The notes under the pieces are model-generated. The model did not search any database. It was given only the letters and a program-made list of their open reading frames with translations, and was not told the DNA's origin. From a virus: a stretch of 64,000 bases of DNA. The stretch is taken from the IMG/VR virus record IMGVR_UViG_3300043496_000175, positions 43,207-107,206 of that record; one strand, written 5' to 3'. This document shows positions 56,772 through 63,995 of this stretch, piece by piece. Position 1 is the stretch's first letter. Each line of letters starts with the position of its first letter. The position numbers and the translations under genes are program-made.

Positions 56772-57395
56772 TCAGTGCCACTCGATCTCAGCACCGGAGA
56801 CAGCGGCCTCGGCGTCGAAGACGGGTTGCACGATGTTGTGGAACCAGTCCGTTGCGTCCTTGCCGAAGGAGACCAACGTGTAGAGCGTGTCCAGGCCGCT
56901 GCTGATCTCCCCGGTGTACTCGTTGTACCAGGCCCACGAGACATTCTGTGTGTGCAGCCAGGAACCCAAGCTGTACAGGATCAGCGCGTGCAGGTGGGAA
57001 CAGGTCAGGGTGCCTGCAGGTGTCTCCACCTGGAAGCCGTAGCTGGTGTCCAGGTCGATCTGGACGTACCAGCCAATGCGCTCAAACTTGTGAGGATCTG
57101 TGCAAGGGTCCTCGCACCACTTCGGATCGTGCGGGTCCTCCTGCGCCGGATGCGCCTGGAGTCCCAGCGGATGATAGGCGAAGTCGTACATGGAGCAGAA
57201 GCCCTGCCCGATGATATGGTCACGGTCGCGGGTGCCCGGGGCGACATCGGTGTAGGCGCACGCCTTGTCGGTGTATTCGGCCGGTCCCGGGCGGGAAGAG
57301 AACTGGTAGATCAGCTCCCGCCCGCGCTGCCAGAGTTCCTCGCGCTGCGCGTGAGTCAGTGGGCTGGTGATCCAGAGTTTGGTGGCGAGGGTCAT
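56772..57395 (-). CDS. Hypothetical protein with metal-type residues
   Basis: 207 residues from ATG 57395, leader GAGCAAAGGAACACAACCG. Rich in His, Cys, Trp and Tyr (HIIGQGFCSMYDFAYHPL, KWCEDPCTDPHKFERI, CSHLHALIL). Looks like a folded enzyme or metal protein but no known motif. Sole gene of its unit. Confidence 0.6.
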   Translation of the reverse strand: MTLATKLWITSPLTHAQREELWQRGRELIYQFSSRPGPAEYTDKACAYTDVAPGTRDRDHIIGQGFCSMYDFAYHPLGLQAHPAQEDPHDPKWCEDPCTDPHKFERIGWYVQIDLDTSYGFQVETPAGTLTCSHLHALILYSLGSWLHTQNVSWAWYNEYTGEISSGLDTLYTLVSFGKDATDWFHNIVQPVFDAEAAVSGAEIEWH

Positions 57396-57427
57396 CGGTT
57401 GTGTTCCTTTGCTCGGAGGGTGTACTG

Positions 57428-57457
57428 AGTGTACAGGGCGGCTCTGTAGTGTGTCAA
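57428..57457 (-). promoter_or_regulatory. Early promoter, TTGACA-18-TACACT
   Basis: TTGACACACTAC...TACACT (57428-57433). It begins eight bases after the terminator hairpin of the upstream gene. Confidence 0.75.
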
Positions 57458-57464
57458 CAGGGAA

Positions 57465-57491
57465 GCCGGGGCCCCTTGTGAGGGCCCCGGC
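57465..57491 (-). terminator. Terminator hairpin after DUF932 gene
   Basis: GCCGGGGCCC pairs with GGGCCCCGGC (ten pairs), loop of seven, starting eight bases after the stop. Leftward it is followed by TTCCCTGTT, a weak U tract. Confidence 0.65.
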
Positions 57492-57498
57492 TCCGTTG

Positions 57499-58512
57499 TC
57501 AGACCTGGGAGAACATCTTCTCCGCCAGGACGATCTTGTTCTGCAGCGCACCGGTGGTCTTGATCGTGCGCAGCGCGTTGGTGTTGGCGCTCTTGTTGTT
57601 GTACTCCAGGTACTCGGACACGGTCTGCAGACCGGCCCAGGCGGTGCCGTCGATGTTGGCGTTGGTCGGCCCGTGCAGAATCTGCTTCAGGGCGTAGTTC
57701 CGGTTCGCCTGCATGGTCTTGGCGCGCTCGGTGGTCGGGGTCAGCTTGTCCTCGAAGATCTGCGCGGTGATCTGGAAGAACACCTCATCGGTCAGGGTCT
57801 TGGAGATCAGCAGCTCCCCCAGGTCGCCGTAGGCCTTGGCCTTCTTCCAGGCCAGGCCGAGGAGGTCCTGAGCCTGCGCCAGCCGGGCGTTGGCACTGGC
57901 CGTGTGCCGGACCGTGAAGGAGCTGGCAGAGGCGCTGAGCACCTGCTGGCGCATGTTGGCGCACATGGCCCTCAGTGAGGAGATCGCAAAGGTGGTGGAC
58001 AGTGAGCCGTCGTTGGAGGTGAAGCAGGTCACGACGTGGTCAACCAGGTCCCGGCCTCCCACCATCATGGACGTCGGCAGCTCGACGCCGAAGAACACGG
58101 TTGCCCCGGTCCCGTAGTAGTCGGCGGCGTGGGTGATCTGCCCACCCGAGGCCTCGACCAAGCCGGTCAGGATGTCCGCGAGCTGCTCGACCTGCTGGGG
58201 GCGATACTTGCTGCCCACCACACCGATGACCTCTTCCCGACCGGTCTTGGGGTTGTCCCGCACGGTGGCGTAGGCACCGGGGACGTGCAGGCGGCTCTCG
58301 TGCTTCTCGACGCCGGTAGCGGAGATGGTCTCCAGCGCGGTCTCCAGCGGACGGAGGCGGACGTTCCACCCCAGGAGCCCGGCCTGCGCCATCACGTCGG
58401 TGGCGTCGTCGCTGGGCTTGATCGGAGCTGACAGCAAGTCCAGCGGATTCTGGCGGCCGGGGATGGCGGACGCGGTGGAGACTGCGGGGCGGTCGATCTC
58501 GGTGACTGACAT
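57499..58512 (-). CDS. DUF932 / phage-plasmid-like protein (TIGR03299 type)
   Basis: 337 residues. The order AGLLGWNVRLRP, YATVRDNPKTGREEVIGVVGSKYRPQQ, GTGATVFFGVELP, LRAMCANMRQQVLSA and YGDLGELLIS follows the widespread phage/plasmid DUF932 family, whose function is not established. One of the few early-region genes with its own strong terminator. Leader GAGCAGGGAGCATCAC. Confidence 0.85.
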   Translation of the reverse strand: MSVTEIDRPAVSTASAIPGRQNPLDLLSAPIKPSDDATDVMAQAGLLGWNVRLRPLETALETISATGVEKHESRLHVPGAYATVRDNPKTGREEVIGVVGSKYRPQQVEQLADILTGLVEASGGQITHAADYYGTGATVFFGVELPTSMMVGGRDLVDHVVTCFTSNDGSLSTTFAISSLRAMCANMRQQVLSASASSFTVRHTASANARLAQAQDLLGLAWKKAKAYGDLGELLISKTLTDEVFFQITAQIFEDKLTPTTERAKTMQANRNYALKQILHGPTNANIDGTAWAGLQTVSEYLEYNNKSANTNALRTIKTTGALQNKIVLAEKMFSQV

Positions 58513-58565
58513 GTGATGCTCCCTGCTCGGGGTGGACCGCCCTAGTGGCTGATCCGGTAGTACCT

Positions 58566-58594
58566 ACTCTACAGGTAGAGTCTGATCTACGCAA
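58566..58594 (-). promoter_or_regulatory. Promoter, TTGCGT-17-TAGAGT
   Basis: Weaker match to the early family, upstream of the DUF932 gene. The sequence between also holds CTCTACCTGTAGAG, a perfect inverted repeat (58566-58579) overlapping the -10, a possible operator. Confidence 0.5.
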
Positions 58595-58609
58595 TAGCTG
58601 TTGCGTAGA

Positions 58610-58930
58610 TTATTCCGGGGCGGCGTCGAGCGCCTTGTGCGCAGCCGTTGCCTGCGGCGTAGGTCGGGTGTCCACCGCGCGGTACTCGTCCATGTGCGGG
58701 GCAGGCCCGCCGCAGCTCTTGGTGCAGCGCAGGAAGGTCGAGTAGACGTGGACCTGGTGGATGTTCTCGGTGAGACGTTTCGTTGTCTCAGCGAGGCGTA
58801 CAGCCGCCTGGCGGACCACAGGGTCCGTGCGTTCAAGCTCTGCAAGATCCTCGGAGAGAGTGCGCCCCCGACGTGTAGCTTTGCGCGTTGCTGAGCTGTC
58901 CGGCCCTGAGTCCGGCGGGGTGCTACTCAC
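58610..58930 (-). CDS. Helical hypothetical protein
   Basis: 106 residues from GTG 58930. Basic disordered start, helix (LSEDLAELERTDPVVRQAAVRLAETTKRLTE), FLRCTKSCGG. Overlaps the upstream gene by eight bases. Function unknown. Confidence 0.6.
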   Translation of the reverse strand: MSSTPPDSGPDSSATRKATRRGRTLSEDLAELERTDPVVRQAAVRLAETTKRLTENIHQVHVYSTFLRCTKSCGGPAPHMDEYRAVDTRPTPQATAAHKALDAAPE

Positions 58931-59102
58931 CTTCAGACCACCAGACCTCGAATTGATCGGCCATGTCCGAACCCATGTAATGCCCGATGGCTTCCACAGT
59001 CTCTTGAAAGGAGACGTTGTGACGAGCCATCCGGTCCTGGATCTTCCCGAAGGCGCTCTCGATCACGTCGTCCAGGTCGAGTTTGTCTGCAGTCTTGGAC
59101 AT
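58923..59102 (-). CDS. Small acidic helical protein
   Basis: 59 residues from ATG 59102 with AGAAAGGCACTCC. Helical and acidic (KLDLDDVIESAFGKIQDRM, ADQFEVWWSEGE). Function unknown. Confidence 0.65.
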   Translation of the reverse strand: MSKTADKLDLDDVIESAFGKIQDRMARHNVSFQETVEAIGHYMGSDMADQFEVWWSEGE

Positions 59103-59288
59103 GGAGTGCCTTTCTGGTGGAAGTGGGGGGATGCGGTACGGGCGCAGGATTCGCGGTGCTCAAGGAAGCAAAGGGTTAACTTCCCCCGGCGGCGGGAGGC
59201 CCCGCGAAGGGCCTTGATTCCTGCCGCACAACCGGCCTTGCGGAGCGATGCAATGCGTGGAACTCCGTTTGACGCCCGTACCGCTAGC
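59103..59288 (-). other. 186-base gap with GC-rich hairpins
   Basis: No convincing gene, no early-family promoter. Leftward RNA could form GGCCC-TTCGCG-GGGCC and neighbouring GC-rich stems, then CCGCCGCCGG...; TTAAC-containing stretch follows. A short basic frame crosses it (residues like KAGCAAGIKALRGA) but lacks a start site. May be a structured leader of the 59102 gene or a small RNA. Confidence 0.4.
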
Positions 59289-59501
59289 TTATGAAATCTC
59301 CTCGGTCCAGGTCGCCGCACACTCGCCGCAGGAGTAGACCAGCGTGCCCTCGGCCTGCCGGATCTCGGTCTCCCAAGCATCCTCGTGGCTGCACGGGTGC
59401 AGCCCGTTGGACTCCATCAGGTCCATGAACGTCTGAAAGTCGGGACCGGTCAGGTGCTCACCGATCTCGTCAATCGCGGTGCGGAGGGGGAAGGTGCTCA
59501 T
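59289..59501 (-). CDS. Small zinc-motif protein
   Basis: 70 residues from ATG 59501, leader GAGCAAAGGAACACAAC. HPCSHEDAWE and YSCGECAATW give a C-H-C-C set typical of a zinc knuckle. Function unknown. Confidence 0.65.
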   Translation of the reverse strand: MSTFPLRTAIDEIGEHLTGPDFQTFMDLMESNGLHPCSHEDAWETEIRQAEGTLVYSCGECAATWTEEIS

Positions 59502-59540
59502 GTGTTGTGTTCCTTTGCTCGGTGGGTTGTTGTTGTGTTG

Positions 59541-59570
59541 AGTGTACCGCACTGGTGTGCAGTGTGTCTA
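59541..59570 (-). promoter_or_regulatory. Early promoter, TAGACA-18-TACACT
   Basis: TAGACACACTGC...TACACT (59541-59546), just after the stop of the metallopeptidase gene upstream. Confidence 0.7.
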
Positions 59571-59571
59571 G

Positions 59572-59976
59572 TCACTGGGAGCGGAGCACCCGGTACAGCC
59601 ATCCTGCCTCTGGCCCGATGTGCTCGGTCAGCAGATCGGTGTAGACGTTCTGGAACGCGGGGCCGTGCTTGGCGCGGGGCGGTGCAAGGGCGTGGGCACA
59701 CTCATGCAGGATCACGATCTCCCGCATGGCCCAGCGGGTCCCGTGCTCGGGGATGGCGATCTCGTTCCGCATTCCCCAGTAGTGGGCCTTGGCGGTGCCC
59801 CTCCGTGCGCGCACCGTAGGTGTGCGCACGGGGAGGACGCGGGAGACATACCGCTGGATGGACGGGATGTCGGCAAACTTGCGTTCAACCGGCAGGGTGA
59901 TCGTGCTCCCGGCAATCTGGACCGGGGCCTCCCGCGCGAACATGTCGCGCAGGAGGTACTCGGCGTCGTACATCAT
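59572..59976 (-). CDS. Zincin-like metallopeptidase (HECAH)
   Basis: 134 residues. MREIVILHECAHALAPPRAKHGPAFQNVYTDLL holds HExxH plus a distal His in KHGPAF, the same plan as the protein at 48469. N-terminal half beta-rich. ATG overlaps the upstream stop. Substrate unknown. Confidence 0.75.
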   Translation of the reverse strand: MMYDAEYLLRDMFAREAPVQIAGSTITLPVERKFADIPSIQRYVSRVLPVRTPTVRARRGTAKAHYWGMRNEIAIPEHGTRWAMREIVILHECAHALAPPRAKHGPAFQNVYTDLLTEHIGPEAGWLYRVLRSQ

Positions 59977-60860
59977 CAGGCGCTGACCTGCGTCCGGTGC
60001 CCGCCGATCGCCCGTGCCGGGGCAAGGCTGGCGCGGGCTCCGGCCTTTGAGCCTGCACCGTTGGCGTGGGAACTGTAGCTGCTGGAACCTATGGTGCTGC
60101 GCTTGCGCCAGCCCTTGCTGGCTTCGGTGAAGTAGTCCCGCACCGCAACCTCCCGCTGCACCAGGACCAGCGCAACGCTGTCTGAGACAGCCGTAGCCGC
60201 GTCTTCGGGGCTGTCAGGGGTGGTGTTGAGGGTGGTCTGCTCCTGCGCCTTAGCGGCGGCCTCAGCCTCTTTGCGGGCGTGGCTGAGACGGGCGCGGATG
60301 GTGTTGGCGAACGCCTCCTGGAACGAGATCCGGGCGGTGCGCCCGTGGACCGGGGCCTTACGGTACTCGGTCTCGTACTCCGGGCGGCCGGTGAACCAGT
60401 TGTCATACCCGGTCTTGACCCGGACCTCCCGGTAGACGATCTCGTTCTTGTAGTCGCCCTGGCGGATGTAGGCGTCGGACTCCTTGATCATCTGCGGCAG
60501 CAGCCACTCGAACAGGGCGATGGTCACCTCGATGTCGGTGTCGAAGCCGTAGGGGTAGACGGTGGTCGAGTCGGAGGAGAAGCCGTACTTGACGTTGTTG
60601 GCGTGGGCGATGGCCCCGAACAGCGCGATGTAGGTCTGCAGCCCGCGCTTGCCACGTTCCCCGATCCGCAGGGACGTGTTAGTGAGCTGGGGCTTGCGCT
60701 CCTGGCTGTCCTTGTGGTTGCGGGCCAGCTCCAGGTCGATGGCGTGGCGGGTGGCCAGCGCCTGGGCCTTCTCCTGGTAGGCGGCGGACTCCTCGGGGGT
60801 CGCGGCCTTCTCGGCGTGGCGGAGCAGGGCGGCCATGCGGGTGATGAGGGTGTCGGACAT
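59976..60860 (-). CDS. DUF2786-type protein
   Basis: 294 residues, leader GAGCAAAGGAACCAC. LITRMAALLRHAEKAATPEESAAYQEKAQALATRH is the DUF2786 N-terminal signature, then a predicted metallopeptidase-like middle lacking HExxH (FGAIAHANNVKY) and a long helical C-terminus. The family is common in actinophages; role unknown. Paired with the zincin gene downstream. Confidence 0.8.
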   Translation of the reverse strand: MSDTLITRMAALLRHAEKAATPEESAAYQEKAQALATRHAIDLELARNHKDSQERKPQLTNTSLRIGERGKRGLQTYIALFGAIAHANNVKYGFSSDSTTVYPYGFDTDIEVTIALFEWLLPQMIKESDAYIRQGDYKNEIVYREVRVKTGYDNWFTGRPEYETEYRKAPVHGRTARISFQEAFANTIRARLSHARKEAEAAAKAQEQTTLNTTPDSPEDAATAVSDSVALVLVQREVAVRDYFTEASKGWRKRSTIGSSSYSSHANGAGSKAGARASLAPARAIGGHRTQVSA

Positions 60861-60904
60861 GTGGTTCCTTTGCTCGGAGGGTGGCGGCTCTTGCCGTTAG
60901 CTAG

Positions 60905-60934
60905 AGTCTAGGGCATAGTGCGGCAGTGTGTCAA
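60905..60934 (-). promoter_or_regulatory. Early promoter, TTGACA-18-TAGACT
   Basis: TTGACACACTGC...TAGACT (60905-60910), starting two bases beyond the stop of the upstream gene; drives the DUF2786 and metallopeptidase genes. Confidence 0.75.
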
Positions 60935-60935
60935 G

Positions 60936-61148
60936 TCAGGCCCAGCAGTACTCGATCAGCGTCTCCAACTCCTGCTCTGCAGCGGCGTTGCCGGTCTGCT
61001 GCGCCTCCGCCAGCTCGATCTCCAGCGCATCGGCCAGGACGGCGCGGGGGACGCGGAAGCCCTGCACAAAGGTGGTCAGGGTCTGGCCGTGCGGGGTGCG
61101 GGGGTCGGTGTAGAAGCTGGCAAGGCGGCGCGCCTCGGCGTGCCTCAT
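60936..61148 (-). CDS. Small helical protein
   Basis: 70 residues from ATG 61148 (RHAEARRLASFYTD...), long helix (VLADALEIELAEAQQTGN). Overlaps the upstream gene by ATGA. Confidence 0.6.
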   Translation of the reverse strand: MRHAEARRLASFYTDPRTPHGQTLTTFVQGFRVPRAVLADALEIELAEAQQTGNAAAEQELETLIEYCWA

Positions 61149-61246
61149 GGCTGAGTCCACAGCTTTACCCCGAACCGGATCAGACCGATCACGGTAGCGA
61201 TGACCGGGACCCAGAACAGCAGATCCCCAAGCGCCTGCGGACTCAC
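61145..61246 (-). CDS. Tiny membrane protein
   Basis: 33 residues from GTG 61246: one transmembrane segment (LLFWVPVIATVIGLIRFGV). Four-base overlaps with both neighbours (GTGA, ATGA) support it despite its size. Confidence 0.55.
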   Translation of the reverse strand: MSPQALGDLLFWVPVIATVIGLIRFGVKLWTQP

Positions 61247-61653
61247 CGGATTGTCCGCTGCAAAAACAGGTTGCCTGCTATGGCAACGGACATGGACACC
61301 AGCACCATCCCCCACACCGCCAACTGATCAACCATGGTGCCGGAGTGCGTGAGTCCGTACCAGGGCAGCGCCACCAGCACGATCAGGAGCGCATCCGCCC
61401 AGCAGGCTATTGCCCACCAGATGCTAGGGCGGTCCTCGTAGCGGGGGCGTTCCTTGGTGCTCACAACTCCCCCCCGGGTGTAACTCCTGTACAACTGGTA
61501 CCAGGCCTCCATCCCGATCCAGCAAGCTGGCACCGCAACAACGAACGCCAACACGACGGGCCAGTCCCACACATCGGTGGGACGGGACAGCAGGAACACC
61601 AGCGCGGAGAAGTAGAGCACGGTGCACACAATCGCGCGGAGCAGCGTTGTCAT
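61243..61653 (-). CDS. Membrane protein, four segments
   Basis: 136 residues from ATG 61653. Four hydrophobic segments (about 5-24, 30-48, 77-96, 109-130) with a charged middle loop (STKERPRYEDRPS). Function unknown. Confidence 0.65.
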   Translation of the reverse strand: MTTLLRAIVCTVLYFSALVFLLSRPTDVWDWPVVLAFVVAVPACWIGMEAWYQLYRSYTRGGVVSTKERPRYEDRPSIWWAIACWADALLIVLVALPWYGLTHSGTMVDQLAVWGMVLVSMSVAIAGNLFLQRTIR

Positions 61654-61826
61654 GGAACCTCCCGCCAAAGAGGCAGGGACCACGTGTGCCCTGTCTTGAA
61701 CTCTTGCGTGTGAGGCAGTTTGGTCTCGGAGACCATGTCTCTGATCTCTCGGACAGGAGTGCCGTCCGGGACGTCAATCACTCGGGTGTACTGCACTGTC
61801 TCGTGGTAGTAGATGGCTATCTTCAC
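61650..61826 (-). CDS. Small hypothetical protein
   Basis: 58 residues from GTG 61826 (GGGAGGGACCG upstream). Mixed alpha/beta (IAIYYHETVQYTRVIDVPDG, then REIRDMVSET). Overlaps both neighbours by four bases. Confidence 0.6.
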   Translation of the reverse strand: MKIAIYYHETVQYTRVIDVPDGTPVREIRDMVSETKLPHTQEFKTGHTWSLPLWREVP

Positions 61827-62098
61827 CGGTCCCTCCCCTGCGCGTACAGCCGGGCGTCCTCGCGGGCAGCGGAGTAGCTGCGCCGCACGGGAAAGACCAG
61901 CTCGGTGAGATCGTCCGGGACAAACTGGAACTCCGTCCAGTTGTTGGTCAGGTCCGTCATCGCCCGGCCGGACTCAATCGTGCCTAGGGCCTTGTTCCCG
62001 GCGTGCGGTCCCTCCTCGGTGCACGTTCCGGTGGGAAGGTGGCACTGGAAGACATCGCGGTCCGGAGGAATGGCGCGGGTTGCGCGGACGTGGATCAT
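61823..62098 (-). CDS. Hypothetical protein
   Basis: 91 residues, leader GAGCAAAGGACCGCCCCC. Beta start (MIHVRATRAIPP), one Cys pair, acidic middle, basic end. First gene of a five-gene coupled unit ending at 60936. Confidence 0.6.
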   Translation of the reverse strand: MIHVRATRAIPPDRDVFQCHLPTGTCTEEGPHAGNKALGTIESGRAMTDLTNNWTEFQFVPDDLTELVFPVRRSYSAAREDARLYAQGRDR

Positions 62099-62137
62099 GG
62101 GGGCGGTCCTTTGCTCGGTGGGCGGGTGTGTTCCTTG

Positions 62138-62167
62138 AGTGTAGGCGCTCGGGCGTTAGTCTGTCAA
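62138..62167 (-). promoter_or_regulatory. Early promoter, TTGACA-18-TACACT
   Basis: TTGACAGACTAA...TACACT (62138-62143). Its -35 encodes the Leu-Leu-Thr-Asp-stop end of the upstream gene. Confidence 0.75.
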
Positions 62168-62341
62168 CAGTTCTGTGGCAGAGAGTTCCCGGCGCATCTT
62201 GCGGACCTTGGCGCACTCCTCGGTCCAGATGGCTTCTGCCGTATCCCTGGCGCGCTTGGCGGTGTAGTACGCAGCGTCGGCGGCCTCCAGCTCTCGCAGG
62301 GCTGCGTCTCTGCGTTCCTGGGCCTGCTGTAGCGGAGTCAC
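62156..62341 (-). CDS. Small coiled-coil protein
   Basis: 61 residues, one continuous helix (QQAQERRDAALRELEAADAAYY...WTEECAKVRKMRRELSATELL). GTG start overlaps the previous stop. Function unknown. Confidence 0.6.
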   Translation of the reverse strand: MTPLQQAQERRDAALRELEAADAAYYTAKRARDTAEAIWTEECAKVRKMRRELSATELLTD

Positions 62342-62685
62342 CGCTTGCGCCCCTGAGAGGCCGTCTGCACGCGCGTGGTGGCCGCCGGGACGGGAGTGAT
62401 GCGGTTGTGCCGGAGAGCCGTTGACGAGCCGTACAGGGCCCGGGAAAGCTCGCTGACGTACTGGGAGCCGGGGTTGTTGCTGCCGTTGGTCACGGTGATC
62501 GCCTCGCGGAAGCGGTCCCAGCTTCCTAGCTCGGGGAACGCCTCATGCAGGGCCCGGGTCCGGTCAATCCCCAGGAAGTCATACGCCTTGATGCGGGTCC
62601 GGGTGTTGCCGTCAATCGTGCGGGTCCGGTGGACCTCCTTCGTGGAGATCGTCTGCCCTTCGGAGATCCACGGAGCGTGCGGCAT
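62338..62685 (-). CDS. Hypothetical protein
   Basis: 115 residues from ATG 62685 (PHAPWISEGQTIS...). Beta N-terminus (STKEVHRTRTIDGNTRTRI), helices and a basic end. One base beyond the upstream stop. Function unknown. Confidence 0.6.
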   Translation of the reverse strand: MPHAPWISEGQTISTKEVHRTRTIDGNTRTRIKAYDFLGIDRTRALHEAFPELGSWDRFREAITVTNGSNNPGSQYVSELSRALYGSSTALRHNRITPVPAATTRVQTASQGRKR

Positions 62686-62686
62686 G

Positions 62687-63343
62687 TCAGATTCCTGTCC
62701 GGCCGCGCGCAAGGCGCTGTGCCGCGCGGGCCTGTCGGGGGGCGGGGGTCAGGGCGGTTCGTAGTTCCTGCTCGGACGGGTGCCGCTGGGCGTTGTCCAG
62801 CCACGTCTCCAGCAGCGCCATATCTTTGGCGGCGTAGCTGTTCGGGTTCGGGGCAAGGGCCTCGCGGGTGATCGCAAGCTGCAGCGCAGTCGGGGAGACA
62901 TCGGAGCCCTGGGCGAGCTGCTGGAACACCTGCCCGTTGCCCTGGGGGGAGGCGTACCAGGACGCAATCGCGGCGGCGTCGCCGTCCGTGGGGAGCTGGT
63001 TGCCGCGCGCTCGGGCGTAGACCAGGTTGCTGGGGGAGATGACGGCACCCCGGGTGGTCACCACGTGCTGATACGGGTTCAGCGTGGCGCGGTACTCGCC
63101 CGCCCCGGGGACCGGTCCCTCGGCCCAGGAGCCCTGCACGGAGTACCCGGACGCGGTCAAGATGCGCTGCGCCTCCCGCAGCGCCGGGGTCGGGTCCCCG
63201 CCGTTGCGCAGCGGGGAGAACGCGGAGCCGTGCAGGCCCTCGGCGGTGAGCGGAATGGGGGTGCCGTTCGAGTAGGCACGGATGGTCCACTCCTCGGAGA
63301 GGGTGGAGAACGAAACGTAAGCGGCTGCAGGCATCAGGATCAC
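62687..63343 (-). CDS. Hypothetical Ala-rich protein
   Basis: 218 residues, GTG 63343 with GTGA overlap; ATG 63334 possible. Beta start (YVSFSTLSEEWTIRAYSNG), SGYSV, a helical C-terminal half ending in a basic segment. No recognised family. Confidence 0.6.
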   Translation of the reverse strand: MILMPAAAYVSFSTLSEEWTIRAYSNGTPIPLTAEGLHGSAFSPLRNGGDPTPALREAQRILTASGYSVQGSWAEGPVPGAGEYRATLNPYQHVVTTRGAVISPSNLVYARARGNQLPTDGDAAAIASWYASPQGNGQVFQQLAQGSDVSPTALQLAITREALAPNPNSYAAKDMALLETWLDNAQRHPSEQELRTALTPAPRQARAAQRLARGRTGI

Positions 63344-63543
63344 GGCCCTACGGTGTCGGTAGGAGTCACCGTGTGGCAGACCCCGATGTCTTTCAAGTAG
63401 CTCGATAAGGCATCAGCCGCATCACGCTTGACGCGATCGGTGATCTCATCGGCGGACAACTCTCCGCCGTGCTCGGTCCGGTAATCGCTGGCGCTCAGTG
63501 CAACGGTCAGGGTGATCGTTGCTTGTAGGTCCGTGTGGCTCAC
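63340..63543 (-). CDS. Small alpha/beta protein
   Basis: 67 residues, GTG 63543, leader GAGCAAAGGACAACGCCA. Strand then helix (ATITLTVALSASDYRTEH, DEITDRVKRDAADALSSYL). Function unknown. Confidence 0.6.
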   Translation of the reverse strand: MSHTDLQATITLTVALSASDYRTEHGGELSADEITDRVKRDAADALSSYLKDIGVCHTVTPTDTVGP

Positions 63544-63576
63544 TGGCGTTGTCCTTTGCTCGGGGAGATTGGCGGC

Positions 63577-63603
63577 CCCCCGCCCGGGTGCGCCGGGCGG
63601 GGG
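63577..63603 (-). terminator. Strong GC hairpin inside a 5' leader
   Basis: CCCCCGCCCGG and CCGGGCGGGGG, 11 pairs, five-base loop. It lies between the promoter at 63615-63644 and the 63543 gene, with no U tract. Either an attenuator for the unit or a stabilising leader stem. Confidence 0.55.
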
Positions 63604-63614
63604 TACTACTGAGA

Positions 63615-63644
63615 AGCGTACAGGGCGGTACGCTAGTCTGTCAA
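63615..63644 (-). promoter_or_regulatory. Early promoter, TTGACA-18-TACGCT
   Basis: TTGACAGACTAG...TACGCT (63615-63620), four bases after the stop of the upstream gene. Followed by the hairpin at 63577. Confidence 0.7.
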
Positions 63645-63648
63645 GCGT

Positions 63649-63930
63649 TCAGACGTAGGACTTGATCAGGGAGACCGGCCGGACAAGCTCGCCTGTCTCG
63701 GTCTCGATGACGTGGCCCGGGGCGTAGGCCAGGTTCGGCCAGGACGGGTGGGAGTTGGACGGGCGGAACGTCCAGCCCAGGTACTCGGCCTCGTTCCGGG
63801 CAAAGTACATGGCGTTGTGCGCGCTGTCGCCGTGAGACATCACGGACTCGGCGCAGGGCTCCTGCTCGGCCCGGCCGGGGAACTGGGCGCAGTCGCAGGT
63901 GATGCGGGCGGCGGAGAAGTTGAAGTACAT
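63649..63930 (-). CDS. Hypothetical protein with early leader
   Basis: 93 residues, leader GAGCAAAGGACCCCCGCC. MYFNFSAARITCDCAQF carries a Cys pair, ARNEAEYLGWTF, GHVIETETGELV. Function unknown. Confidence 0.65.
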   Translation of the reverse strand: MYFNFSAARITCDCAQFPGRAEQEPCAESVMSHGDSAHNAMYFARNEAEYLGWTFRPSNSHPSWPNLAYAPGHVIETETGELVRPVSLIKSYV

Positions 63931-63965
63931 GGCGGGGGTCCTTTGCTCGGTGGGCTGTTGGATTG

Positions 63966-63995
63966 ATTGTAGCGGATAGTGCGGGAGAGTGTCTA
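63966..63995 (-). promoter_or_regulatory. Early promoter, TAGACA-18-TACAAT
   Basis: TAGACACTCTCC...TACAAT (63966-63971). Drives the 63930 gene. Last feature before the window end. Confidence 0.7.
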
